From the NCBI GenBank assembly GCA_944990035.1, contig CALYLX010000020.1:124001-188000 (forward strand): 64,000 nt of DNA. The letters are read 5' to 3'. Position numbers and translations under genes: made by a program. Positions within the stretch are counted from its first letter, which is position 1, and each line of letters opens with the position of its first letter. This stretch comes from Clitopilus passeckerianus (Eukaryota > Basidiomycota > Agaricomycetes > Agaricales > Entolomataceae). Below the pieces are notes generated by a model that worked only from the letters and a program-made list of their open reading frames with translations, did not search any database and had not been told where the DNA came from. Of the stretch, positions 1 through 13,246 are shown in pieces.

Positions 1-3000
1 GAAACAGCGAGTGTAGTGTTGAATATCCTTTGTCGCCTTGACCCGTGCCATTCTTTGGTAACTGGTCTTGGCCACCTCTAGATGATAGTCGAAATTTCGG
101 CCTGCATAGCCGCTGCGAGAAGTGGAGTTTTCATCCTTGCAAGGCAGTGATGGAATATCCTCTGCCCGCTCTCGAAACTGACGCCTGATCTCCGGTGACT
201 GACTTTCGAGCTTTGGATGTTTCCTATCCCGCCAGGTCAGAAGGAGGACTGTAACCGCAGCAAAATATTTACCAGTCAAATTGAGGCAGATCGCCTATGG
301 CATCCTCGATTGTGACGACGCGATGTGGTGCTGTGCCGTTTGACGCCCTGATGGGCTGAATGGGGCGTGAGGGATCGATAGGAAGCTTGATAGAAAGGCC
401 TTTCGCATCCGGAAAGTCGTGAGAGGGCTGAGGTAACTCTGGTAGGGGATGTCCATCAATGGCTGCAATAAGGAAGAATCGGCTCCGGCGCTGTGGTGCA
501 CCATAATGTGCAGCTTGCAATAGTCCGAAACGAACTTGGTACCTATCCAGGACATGTTAAACCTCGTGACTACCTTAGAACAGAAACGCGAGAGTACTTC
601 ATATCGACCAGTGCGCGAACGAGGAATTTTAGGCCCCCCATTTCAGTTCCCCCTTCGGTCCTGTGAATATCGGCTTGCGTGGCATCAAAGGCAAACTGTA
701 GGAACCCCGGAACGTTCTCGAAGTAGCAGACATCAGGTCGGAGGTAGTCCACCCATGATAGAGCATTGAGGATGAGTTTGCTCTTCACATCATCCACCTT
801 TCTGTACATGTTCAGCCTTGAGTGTGATTGACTGGTGGTCGGGAAATTAAGTTGAAAAACTGTTGGTGTAACTGGAGGATACTAGCGCACCATGGGAAGC
901 CAGCAACCAGACATTTGGCTGTGGTGATTGGCCCTGGGACCTCGATATCTTCATCGTATATCTGTTTCGGTACCTCTGTCTCATGTTTTGACGACTTTTT
1001 CATAGAATAGCGCAGCATGACATTAGCGCATTGGTTGTGGACCTTAAGATTCGCTTCAGAGAAGTTTTTCCTGGAAGATGCGTCAATAATTCGAATCAAG
1101 CTCCTGGATGCTGAAATATACTCGGTCGTTAATGCAGCACTTGGACTTATCTCCACTGAATCCGTTAATTCCAAGCAGCCACTCCCTTGGGAAAGTCCAG
1201 TACTAAACGCTGCAACACCACCGAATAGGTCGACCGTTGGCACTGGGCGGCGCTTCATGGAGTCAAGAAAATCTGACATCTCCTCGTAAAAATCGAATTG
1301 TCTCTTGACGCATATTCTGCAAAGATAGTGATTCTCTCTAAGGACACGTTTCCGTAGTGCCCACGAGGTAACTTGAAATTTTGGGAATGTGTATTGAATG
1401 TAGAAGTGATCGGTGGAAAGGTCGGTCCAGAAATCCAACTCAGAGTCGGATATCCCTTTGATCGTGCCGCCTGGAGCGATGACATAGACAACTCGGATGA
1501 GGGTATCCAAATCAGACAGTGTAAGCTTTTCTTCGGTGCGATAAAGATGTCGCTAGGAGAGTTTGCGCGTCAGCGTCATCATAAGGAGTGCGAGACCTTT
1601 TGGACACACCTCATCCCTGAGCGCACGATTTTTATAATGTTTATCAGAGAAATTGACAGGAAGGACATTGTCCGAAAGGTCAGATATGCGACCAATGCGC
1701 TGAAGAACAACCCCTGCGACTTCTCCCGGCCTGAATTTGGGCAAGGTGATATCGGTTATACAACCGATGTTGGCGGGACCACTGCCCGAACGATAGAGAA
1801 CGTAATCGTTCAAGTGGTATCGCTCTCCCCTATAAGCTATCCCTTTTATGCCTCCAGCTTCGGCTATCAGGCGAGGAAACTCCTCCTCTTGTTTGTGTCC
1901 TGTAATAGTGCAGATAGTGCAGTTGTTCGGGGGATTCCAAGAGAGTATCTCTTGATTCGAAGTGTCAATGGAGGTGAACGAGGCAAGAGATTTGTTGTAC
2001 TTGAACCTGTTGAAGAGTCATTACCGTGATAATTTCAATCCCAAAAGGCTGCTCACTTCACAAAGAAATGCTCAGGATCCGTCGGCGGTGTCGACTGCTC
2101 GAGCACCTGAACTTTTCCAATGACTGTCTCAAAGTGAACGCTGTCACACCAGTCCTCATGGTAGAACATTTCTTGTGGATGGGCGAGCTCCTCAATCATG
2201 GTTTCTGAACCATGTTCCAACCAGTGGACATGGAGTGATCGCTGGTCTGCATGGCCATATATGATTTTAGCAAACCTGCCGGAGCTGTTAGAACAGCGTT
2301 GCCAAGTGTACATATGTGCTCACCAGAAGTAGTCCGCCAGGGTCGAGGTTGACTTTACGTCGTTAATATCCTCGGGAAAGCCTGGCACACCACCCTGCCT
2401 AACTCGACCTTCGATAGTTCCGATGGGCACAAGGATAAAATCCCCAGCCTAGTAAACATATTTTGGTCAGAAAATCGTGGCCACAAATTTTACTGCCATC
2501 ACCTTATACAGCACGTCATTGATCTTCAACGACTTCAGATACTGCGAACCACGTCCCCAATATTCCACTGGTTCAACCTTGGGTCTTTTGGGTCTACTCT
2601 TCGCCCTGATGATCATTCGCTTCAACCTTTGGTGGGCAGCTTTGGCCTTAGCCTCCTCGACAGCCTTATCGACTTCGTTTGGAGGTGGGCCAACAACAGC
2701 TAGTTCCTCATTCACGAACCCTTGAGCGAGTTCTGCGATTAGCGGAGTAACGTGTGTCGGGGTCTGGTTTTCTGGCTTGAGAACGGCCAAGTCAAGGTCT
2801 CCTTGAAGGGCTTGGAGGGGAGGGCCGTTCATCCGGGTTAATGGCGCGTTGGCGCGACGTTTGGGCTTGGGGGGTGCAGGTCCTCTTCGTAGCAGAGTTT
2901 TAACAAGGTGACATTCTTTGACCTTGCGATAATCGTAGGCATCTAGATCGTCTATTGAGGTATGAATCTCTGGGACCTATTGGAGTTCTAGAACAGTTAC

Positions 3001-3986
3001 GGGTTTGAAGATGGGTTTCAACTTACAGCATCGATCAAATGTTCCTCTTGGTACGTTCTACCAAATGGATCCACCGTACATTTGAATCTGAGGAGAAAGT
3101 CGTTGTATTGCCTTTGCGACTTGAGAGCAGTCGAAATGACCATCTGGGCAATTCGTCGAGGAGTGAAGAACACCTCATAATATGGCTCGTACTGCTTGGA
3201 TGGCACTTTCAGCACATACCAGGCCAAGGTTGTCTCAATGTAGACCGGACTATTCACGAGGTGGTTAGCCGCATGGATGCACAGGAATCACGAAAAATCC
3301 CTTACGATTTATCCTTCGTAACGTCAAAGGTATATCTCAGAATGGCACCGAGCCTGACATACTTCGGCACAAGACCGTCATCTTCCTCTTGACCTTCGTC
3401 TTCGTCGTTAACGTAATAAGGCAAAACAGCACCAGCGCCTTCGAATTGGCGGTCCTTGCCATCATCTTCCTCGATAGAAGTCAGAGGAATAAGTTCATTT
3501 CGATGACATGGGTCAAAGAATGTAAAATCTGTCAAGACCCGAACAGGTTTGTCTTGCGGATCGGCAGTTTCGTCGTCAGGAGGATCCTCTCCAAATATGA
3601 CAAGATTGGGACTTTCTCGCTCATAATTCTGCTCTGCATAGTAATCAGCTATTAGAGAGTTTATATTAGCATAAAGCAAGAGACAACGGTGGCGAAGATG
3701 AGCCTACGTGGAGGAAGTGCTCTGCGTTTCGGCTCCTGTGCGGGGCGAACATTTATTAGTTCATTTGAGGACCAAACACAGAAAATGCCAGCGAGACTCG
3801 AATTCCCGGCTCCAGTAAAGATAGACCACAACAAAATTTGGAACTTACTCGGGCATTGTCCTCAAAATCCCTCGTTTCGCTCTTCCTCTTCAACGAACCC
3901 ACAGGTCTCGAACTCTCACTCAAGCCTGGGCCATCTTCGCCGAACGAGACCTCAAAGGCGGTTGGTCTGCGTCCAGGGGGAGGCAT
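1..3986 (-). CDS. DNMT1-type DNA (cytosine-5) methyltransferase, 3' end cut by window
   Basis: Maintenance-type methyltransferase that transfers methyl from SAM to C5 of cytosine in nuclear DNA. Starts at ATG 3986 (MPPPGRRPTAFEV). In order: a basic N-terminus, a replication-foci-like domain (VLTDFTFFDPCHRNEL about 3570-3520; AWYVLKVPSKQYEPYYEVFF about 3220-3160), a basic linker (about 2880-2560), two BAH-like segments (FAKIIYGHADQRSLHVHWLE about 2280-2220; LNDYVLYRSGSGPANIGCI about 1810-1755), then the catalytic domain. Motif I is DLFGGVAAFSTGL (about 1225-1187). Motif IV becomes GFPCQSHSRLNMYRK once a 59-base intron (about 834-892) is removed. Motif VI is ENVPGFL and motif VIII is QAAHYGAPQRRSRF (about 520-480). 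The final bases read YQRMARVKATKDIQHYTRCF, so motifs IX-X lie outside. The intron splits the catalytic Cys codon as TG|T. The domain order fits the DNMT1/Dim-2 group; which subgroup is inference. Exon borders between the BAH segments are approximate. Confidence 0.92.
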
Positions 3987-4408
3987 ATCATAGACCTATC
4001 CAGTACAGAGGGTGAATACGTGGCAGTTTAGCCCAGATAATGCCAAATCCCCAACTTAAACGTTGTGGATGGTCTGAAAGCTGAGATATAGCTGTTTGCC
4101 ATTTTCGGAAGCGCCCATTCGGCTAGCGGTCCGTTCAGTCACGTGGAAGCAATCACTAAGGAGCGCGTTTCGACGCGTCAGTTTTTCGCGCTAATGTGTA
4201 AGCTCGCTGCAAAGGGGCAAGGCAGCCGTACAACCACTAAAGCTGGTAGTGGAAGCCATTCAACATATGAACAGCAGAAATATAGCACACGTTATGCCTT
4301 CTACTTGTCTAATTGTTACAGTTGAATATATATCGCTTTTAAATCAGAGCTCCGGTGTTGAAACCTCAGTATTAATTGCCGAAATGCTCCCACTGGATCT
4401 ATTTGCAT
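3987..4408. other. Spacer between methyltransferase and cytochrome b5 reductase genes
   Basis: This holds the methyltransferase promoter and the 3' flank of the reductase gene, both on the minus strand. A 60-codon plus-strand frame at 4143-4325 has no recognisable motif and is judged non-coding. No other feature is seen. Confidence 0.5.
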
Positions 4409-5783
4409 CTAGAACTTGAAGACCTGCAAAACGAGTGATAAGTAACTGCAGCATAAGAGGAGTACAATGAGTGCCTCACCTGATCCTCAGTGTATCCGAG
4501 CTCCTTCAATATACCACCAAGCTCTCCTTGCTTCATACCAGCCTTCTTTCCAGCAATTGCTGCGACCTGACCAGGAGGTCCTGCAGCGGAACCCGTTAAC
4601 GACATATCTGAGAAGCAAAGACGAACCCCGTACCACAGATGAAGATCTTGACTTTCTCCTTCAAATCGGGAGAACCGACATGCTCCTTGATGATATCCTG
4701 GTTGACGTATCCAGTAGGACCCGTCCACCCTTCCTCCTGCTTATCAATAACGTACACGACATCAAAGGTGCTGGGGAACTTCTTCTTGAGATCATCAAAC
4801 TCTTCCTTAAGGAGGATATCCTTGGAGGTGAGGTTGGCGAAGATGAGCTTGAACTTGGTCTTGTTGGATTTCTCGGCGAGCGCATGAGTGAGGATTTGGT
4901 AGAGAGGGGTGCTTGGAGATGGGAAGTAGGGTTAGGAAGCAGGCTGGAGGGGAAGAGGGGATGCAGTCTTACATTCCACTTCCACCTCCAATGAGAGCGA
5001 TTTCGTCGAATTCATTGTGTTTGTAAGGGAACTTCTCAATTGGGCCCTTGATTGCCAGAGTATCGCCTTCCTGCAAGTATCACATAGGCATCAATATCTA
5101 GGGCAATTGCTTAGCCAGCGATAATGACTTGCCTTGAGGGAGTGAATATGTTTTGATGCATTCCCCTCGGGGTATTCCTTGATCATGAGGGTCAATTCAC
5201 CCTTCTGATCAGGCGACGAAATCGGTGTATATGGCCTGATGATGGGTTTGCCATTTTTACCCTTCAATGCTTCGGGGTCGGAGGCTTTGACGACAAGACA
5301 CGAAGCTACAGGCAAGAGGGAAGCCTCATTGTTGGGGAGCTCGAAAACAAATCTATCAAGAAACACCAGGTGGAGGTCAGTATGGGCAGGAACATAATGC
5401 GGATATAGAAGGATAAATTGGAATGGAAGTCTGAACCCACTTCGAGGTGTTGTGATTGTATGGCTCAACCCTCTTCAGCTTGAAGTCTACGAAGTTGTCC
5501 TTGTCGAGCGGGCTCTTCTCTTGCTTTGGCTTTTGTCGGTCCACGTAGTCAACATAGTAATAGCCTCCGAGTCCAAGTACACCAGCTCCAAGGAAAATAT
5601 AGGGGAGGTTTGACGGCTTCTTGGGTGCCGAAGCCTGTGCTGACGCGTGCCTGCGCGCTGCAAATGCCTGACAGATAGAACAAGAAAATTTCAAGACATT
5701 CAGTTGACCAAAATTTCCAAGATTTCTGATTCAGGAATATTTACGACTGAGCGTGAAGCTGCTGCGGCTCTGAGGGACAACAT
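4409..5783 (-). CDS. MCR1: Mitochondrial NADH-cytochrome b5 reductase (Mcr1 type)
   Basis: FAD flavoprotein that passes electrons from NADH to cytochrome b5 or other acceptors at the mitochondrial outer membrane/intermembrane space. The start is ATG 5783: a short first exon MLSLRAAAASRSV spliced to AFAARRHASAQ gives an arginine/alanine-rich targeting sequence. A single membrane segment follows (PYIFLGAGVLGLGGYYYVDY). FAD-binding residues are seen in PIIRPYTPISSPDQKGEL. The NAD-binding loop GGGSGITPLYQ is restored across an intron, and the C-terminal CGPPGQV and GYTEDQVFKF-stop are intact across two further introns. Motif order and C-terminal ending match the Mcr1/Cbr family. It is divergent from HOG1 with about 0.5 kb between start codons. 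Nothing is broken. The alternative, the microsomal Cbr1 paralogue, is less likely because of the mitochondrial-looking leader. Confidence 0.93.
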
Positions 5784-6277
5784 GAATGAGAAGGAACTGA
5801 CGAACAAATTTCGTAAGATTTCGGCAAAAACCAGAAGGCAAGTTGGTTGCCTCAGCAAGACGCTGACTGGGCTTGGATGACCTAAGCCTATTAGTACAAG
5901 TCGTCATCTTTCTCACGGACTATCTACGCAGAGTTTATCGCGCTGGCATCGCGATGAAAGGGCAACGGACCGTCTGAATCGTTGACGGGGACGCTACGAT
6001 AAATTTGGATTAATGGGAAGAACGTGAATGAACGAGAATGCCGTTTGTGCGGGAAATTAGGACAAATTTGCATGTTTATGGACAAAATATCAATATTTAT
6101 ATTTGCTAAGCAGTCAAGAAAGGCAACTTGCTGCAAACAAGCCGGATCAGGGTTCTCACTCTCTTCACCATTTTCAATCGAAGGTTGTGGGCGGCACCTC
6201 AATCTCATCCTTGAACTCTTCAATCTTTTACTCTAACCACCACCATCGCTAAGGGCATATTAGAGCCCACAACCATC
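5784..6277. promoter_or_regulatory. Divergent intergenic region between MCR1 and HOG1
   Basis: About 494 bases lie between two start codons pointing away from each other, so both promoters must sit here. It contains AT-rich stretches (for example around 6075-6105) and a pyrimidine-rich stretch before the HOG1 start. No specific factor-binding site can be claimed. Confidence 0.55.
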
Positions 6278-8232
<1,955 letters not shown>

Positions 8233-9154
8233 GTAGGAAGAATCAAAATTCTTTCTCGTTCTTCAATTCCTACTACATTCCATCAAAGTTTGCATTACCA
8301 GAAGAACTTCAGGGGCGTATAATGGTCGTTCTCCGTCTCGGGCTCCAGGGATAAAGCTTACATTCATCTTACAAGATCGGTCTACATTCGGGATTTGACC
8401 TGTTAATCATGTATCCATACATACACGCAGCGTGTATCACCCTTCCTCTCCTTACCCCATTCACACTCTTTTCTACGTATATGGAGCAGTCATATTCCCT
8501 GGTCGCTCGCCTTTTCTCGTCATACGCCCCATCCTTGCTTTGCCAGAGATATTGACCAGGAGCACGCCCTTTTTCCCTTGTCACATGCTTTCGCCAACCT
8601 ATTTACACACTGCACACGAGATATGTATCACGATACCTCTTTTTCTTCTTTTGTTTATCGAAGAGCCTCCCCTCCCGCTGTCTAATTAGCACATTCCTCA
8701 CTTATACGATGTTCGTCGCCAATGGTGTAATACACGCATCCCAATTGGCCGACGTTCGTCTCCCCGACCGGTGCCCTGGCTCTTCTCTCCCCTTTCTCCG
8801 TTTTCTTTTTATATTGTATGGACGCACCTCATTTTTTGATCTACATACGAGGAATCAAATTCATTAAATCTCTCTCACTACTGTGGCGTTGTTAACTGGC
8901 TTGGGTTATTTTTATAGGTATAAATTTCGCGCATACATGGAGCCATGCGGAATGAGGATACGGATGAAGTTATGAGCGATCTGCTCATGCGCCACAACGA
9001 GGTTTGAAAAATACAATCGCCGCCTGAAAAGTGTGCACGTGATTTTCTGAGAGACGTGTTTTTGCAGACTTTTCCTCGAAGTCTTCGACTGCAACCATTT
9101 TGCAATCCATTTTGGTGTTCTGGTGCACCCCAGTGCATCTCTGCAATAGCTGAT
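8233..9154. other. Spacer downstream of HOG1, no gene seen
   Basis: Roughly 0.9 kb of pyrimidine-rich, low-complexity sequence (for example 8420-8700, rich in TTC and CCC runs). It probably contains the HOG1 3' UTR and the promoter of the next F-box gene. Open frames here are short and show no motif. Confidence 0.5.
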
Positions 9155-10598
9155 ATGCCTCCGAGATGTTCCAGGCGCCATCCTGTCAAAGAAGAAAGTC
9201 CAAGTTCCGAATCAGATGTCTCCGAATTTGAAGCACAAGAAACCAGCTCAGAATACGGATCCGACAAGGACCATTTGCAAGTCGAAAATGAACATAATAC
9301 AGTTGCTTCCAGGGCATCTGGCAAGAGACTTCTGAAGAGACGCAGACAAGTGCGGTCCAGGGAACACAATGAAAGCTTCACGAACGAGGACAAGGAGAGG
9401 GTAATGCCCGAGAACACGAGTGGTTTGGCCACCCTCCCTCCCGAACTTCTCAATGAAATCATCTCGTATCTCCCCTCGATGAAGCCTCCATTTGGGCGGA
9501 ATTTAAAGGAGCCTATTCGTCGAGATGAATATGGGCTTTCGCGGCTCAATTTTCTTCGTGCTTTGTCTCAAACTTGTCGTTCGTTGCGCGGCTTTTGTCT
9601 GCCTCTGTGCTGGGAAACCATTGAGGCTGTCTCATGTGATGCACATGCAATCAATTGGAGGGGAGACTGGCGAAAGCTCATTGCTACGGAGCTCGTCCGC
9701 CAACTTGAGATCGTTACCATCAGAGATCCTTCATTGGCGCAATATGTCAAGTACGTCTGGTTACTTTTGCTCCGTTTCCCTGCTAACTCCATACGTGTTC
9801 TTAGGGTTGTCAATGTCATGATTACTTCGTATTCCGAGAAGGGTGTGGTTGGGGAGCTTGCACGTTGCCTTGCACTCTTCCCCAACGTTGATACCATTCA
9901 AATCCTTGGAGATCCAAAGACAGAATTCCATTTCCAGAATGCCTTCAAGGCCCTACATTTTCCCAACGTACACACATTAGCAGTTGTTCCCCAGGCTTCT
10001 TCCGTTGTGAAATGTTGCCCAGGAGTACGTTCGGTCATTCCGTTCTATAACATTGGCCCATTCAAGGAATTGATGGATTTTATCCCCCTGGTCGAGGAGG
10101 TAAGAAATATGAATCTTACCCACTACTTTAGTTTCCGTGAGTTCATATCCTAATACTCAATGAGCCGACTAATGATATCGGGACAATGAAGACCAGTTGT
10201 TCGAGAAGTGTCCCAAGCTCAAAGTTGTGGATCTGTATCAAAACTACAAAGATTACGGGTTCGATGGTATTCCGGTAAGAAGCTTATTTAACTTGCTTGT
10301 ACCCCTGTTAACCTAGTCTCATCAGGGCTGCCTTGAGCGGGTCACGGCACTAGAAGACCTCCGTTGCATCCGTATCCACTATAAACGCAGTCAAAATATC
10401 TCAGACTGGTCCTCGATCCTGCAGCATTACAATGCCTTGGGAAAAGCTAAGCCTGTGTTGGAGGCCTTGCCTCCCCCTTTACCAGGCCTTCACAGATGCT
10501 TGATTGAAATATACGAAGATCAGCCCAAGACACAACATCATGTTATATCCGGATCGACTGCACCTGGAATACCATGCCCGTACTACCTCCGTGTCTGA
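9155..10598 (+). CDS. F-box protein with acidic/basic N-terminal region
   Basis: Predicted substrate receptor of an SCF ubiquitin ligase. The first in-frame ATG is 9155 (MPPRCSRRHPVKEE); the frame is open further upstream but only from a GTG. Residues 1-90 are charged and look disordered, with Ser/Glu clusters and a basic KRLLKRRRQVR run. An F-box follows at about 93-145 (LATLPPELLNEIISYL ... LRALSQTCRSLRGF). The rest resembles the degenerate leucine-rich repeats common in fungal F-box proteins (LARCLALFPNVDTIQIL, FPNVHTLAVV). Introns occur after QYVK (GTACGT donor), after the exon reading LTHYFSF, and after YGFDGIP. The reading frame continues to a TGA after PCPYYLRV. Substrate unknown. It is not closely similar to the next two F-box genes. 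Confidence 0.75.
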
Positions 10599-11327
10599 GA
10601 GGATATTCCCGATTCACCCTATGATTGAAGTAGTTTGACATTTGGTGGATAATTTGGTGGATAGTACTACTGGTAACTCGTGATACTAGGTCTTCATCTT
10701 CATCTTCTCCCAGCACGTGTAGCCTTTGTTCTGTGAACTATTAAGAGTGCCCCGCGTCGTAGGTGGTATCCATACTTCATTTAGAGGCCAAGAGGATTAC
10801 TTTTTGCTGTTGCTCTATTTCTAACTGCATCCAATCATTTACATGAGTATGTCTACAGCCTTGTCCCTCTCCACGGGAAGGCAAAAAGCGTGATGATATA
10901 TCCGTGCTTGCACACCAGTGATCTACACTGGCACACCTTCCAAACAAAACCTCACATCAGCAGCCCAAACACCAGAGGTAGGGGAAAACTTGAACCTCAT
11001 CTTTCCGAGGGCCAAACTTCTGACGATGCTGGAGCTACTGAGGACCGAGATACTCATTTGCGCCACGGGGACATTGAGTCTGTTGTCGGTTTAACGAAAA
11101 TTTCGCAAAATTTGGGAGTTGAGAGATATCAAGGCTAGAAAGCATCACTATTTCAACGCAGCTTTCCCGTAAAACTCATAACATTGACCACGGAATAGGC
11201 AGTTTAACGTGTGGTTTACGGAAGAGTTTGTAATATGGCGGCAACGGGCCGGGGAACAAATCGTTTGAGTCTTGTTCGCTTCCATTAATTCAACTTTAAA
11301 TTGCTACCAGCATCATCTCACAGAGCC
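10599..11327. other. Spacer between two F-box genes
   Basis: No gene is supported. An 82-codon plus-strand frame at 10890-11138 lacks motifs and splice partners. Likely 3' UTR of the upstream gene and promoter of the downstream one. Confidence 0.45.
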
Positions 11328-12941
11328 ATGAAAATCAGTCGGAATGTCCCACCAAATGAATCTCTATCGCGTCGAGAAAACGAACGAGCACTCAAAGAGG
11401 GACATGGCGAATGTATACGTCTCGACCGGGAGCTCCAAATCCAAATTAAACAAACTCAAATCCGTCTTGGACAGCTCAACCAGCAGCGCATGGCTGAGCT
11501 AGGGTCTGCGACTGGGCCATCGAACGACCTGCCCCCGGAGATTTGGTCCCTAATTTTCGAGTTTGCACATGGAAACGACATTTACTACATACCTGGGCCA
11601 TACTACCCGGACGACTCGAATTGTGTGAATCCCAAAACATGTTTCCCCGAGCATGTGTGCCACACTTGGAGGAAGATTGCTTTCAGCACGCCAGCTCTTT
11701 GGCGTCGGGTCACTATCAGCTATGCATCCTTCATTGCCAACGACATTCATTCTGGCTCCCCTCAAGTCCTCAACGAGCTGACAGCGTTTGCCGGGCAATT
11801 AACACGCATGGGAGGGGCCAAAGACCTGACAATTCACCTTGCCAGCAGTGATTGCGATGAGGGTATAGAAGCCCTGGCTCTCGTCAAGGAATTAACTCTC
11901 CCTTTGGCACTCCGACTTGAACGCCTCTCAGTGTCTAAGAGATGCGGTAGCCCGAACTTCTTGATAGGGTTGCTCGAGTTATTGCCGTCACTACCCTCTC
12001 TGCACGTGTTCACAGATTTGTGTTATAATGACGAAGAAGACGATACAATGACAGGGGCATTTGCGGGTTCGTCGGTTTCTTCCCCTCTTGAGGACGTAGT
12101 AGCTAACAGTTGGTCGTAAGTTCCCATCTCGAACGCTACATTCTCGACTTTGTCGGGCCTATATATCGGGACTTCAACCGGGGGCGGGATGCAATTGTCT
12201 ACCCAAATGGCTCACTATCTGCTTTCCATGTGTCCACAGCTCAGGGACTGTTCCATGACTATCGACCCAGACGCCGAAGCTCTTGGTTTCGATTTCATCC
12301 TCCCAAACGGGCAAATAGAACTCGAGAATTTGAGTTCTCTACACTTGACCATCCAGGCCATCGACGCTGCAGTGACTAAAGTTATTCTCGATCCGCTCGT
12401 AGTCCCTTCCCTCAAAAAATTCAGGATTCTCAACCCTGTCACAGAATCAGATCTTTCGCTCTTCCATACATTAAAGGATCTACTACAGCGTTCACGTTGT
12501 AGCTTCGAAACTCATCTCATACACACGACTCCTGTATCCATGGATGGCCTCATGGATTATCTCACAATGGTTCCAGATGCAGAAGAATTTTCCTTCACTT
12601 CTCCTGAACCTGTGCCATGGACCTTGCTAGAAAAAATCGGAAGCGCAGAACTTCTGCCAAAACTGAAAAAACTGACCTTACACCTCAGTAGCGACGCTAC
12701 TACTATCAGCGCTTTAACAACGATGGCACGAAAGAGATGGGGAGGCAGAAACGGCACGGATATTCATGATCTCATGGTGCTTTATAGTAGCGATCGGGGG
12801 AGGGACGGCTGTTCGGAGATGAAAGCTCTGCAGGAGCAGCTCACCGTGGAGGGTAGGACGTGTTCATTTGAAGAGATCGAAATGGGCTCGGATTCGAACT
12901 CGGACGATATGTTCTGGGATTCGGATTCATCGGATGCATAG
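11328..12941 (+). CDS. F-box protein, first copy of a tandem pair
   Basis: Start ATG 11328 (MKISRNVPPNESLS); upstream in-frame codons have only a TTG. Residues about 20-60 form a coiled-coil-like helix (ELQIQIKQTQIRLGQLNQQR). An F-box-like segment begins at about 67 (NDLPPEIWSLIFEFAHGND ... VCHTWRKIAFSTPALWRRV), the usual arrangement in basidiomycete F-box-like proteins. A phase-1 intron with a GTTCGT donor near 12065 joins to an exon reading PISNATFSTLSGLYIGTS; the same intron occurs in the next gene. The C-terminal half has leucine-rich segments, and the protein ends in an acidic Asp/Ser tail (DSNSDDMFWDSDSSDA). Probable SCF substrate adaptor, target unknown. Confidence 0.78.
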
Positions 12942-13246
12942 GTTACCTGCAGGACCGGTCCTGATAACAACTTGACGAACACGACCTCTACGGTTCTACC
13001 GACGCTTACGTATCGTTGGACTTATCAGTAGGATGGGAGTACTGTGTGGATAGAGTTCTCTGTGATAAATAATGGTTATACTTAGACGCCATGGGTCTGG
13101 GAGATTCTAGGTAGAAAGGCTGAGCGTGAAATGGCTATAAGCGCCGGTCATTGTGATGGTACAGTAAGCGCTCGGGGCTGGCTTTGTTCGCTTCCTCCAG
13201 CACATTGCTCCACGTCCATTACTGTCCGCATCCACCTCACGCAACC
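12942..13246. other. Short spacer inside the tandem F-box pair
   Basis: About 300 bases containing the end of one copy's transcript and the promoter of the next. No other feature seen. Confidence 0.4.

Noticed and set aside
828..892. Reading through motif IV of the methyltransferase as FPWCAS, implying a lost catalytic PC motif
   Set aside because: Using the acceptor ccaccag restores the canonical PCQSHSRLN loop, so the enzyme is not missing its active-site Cys.
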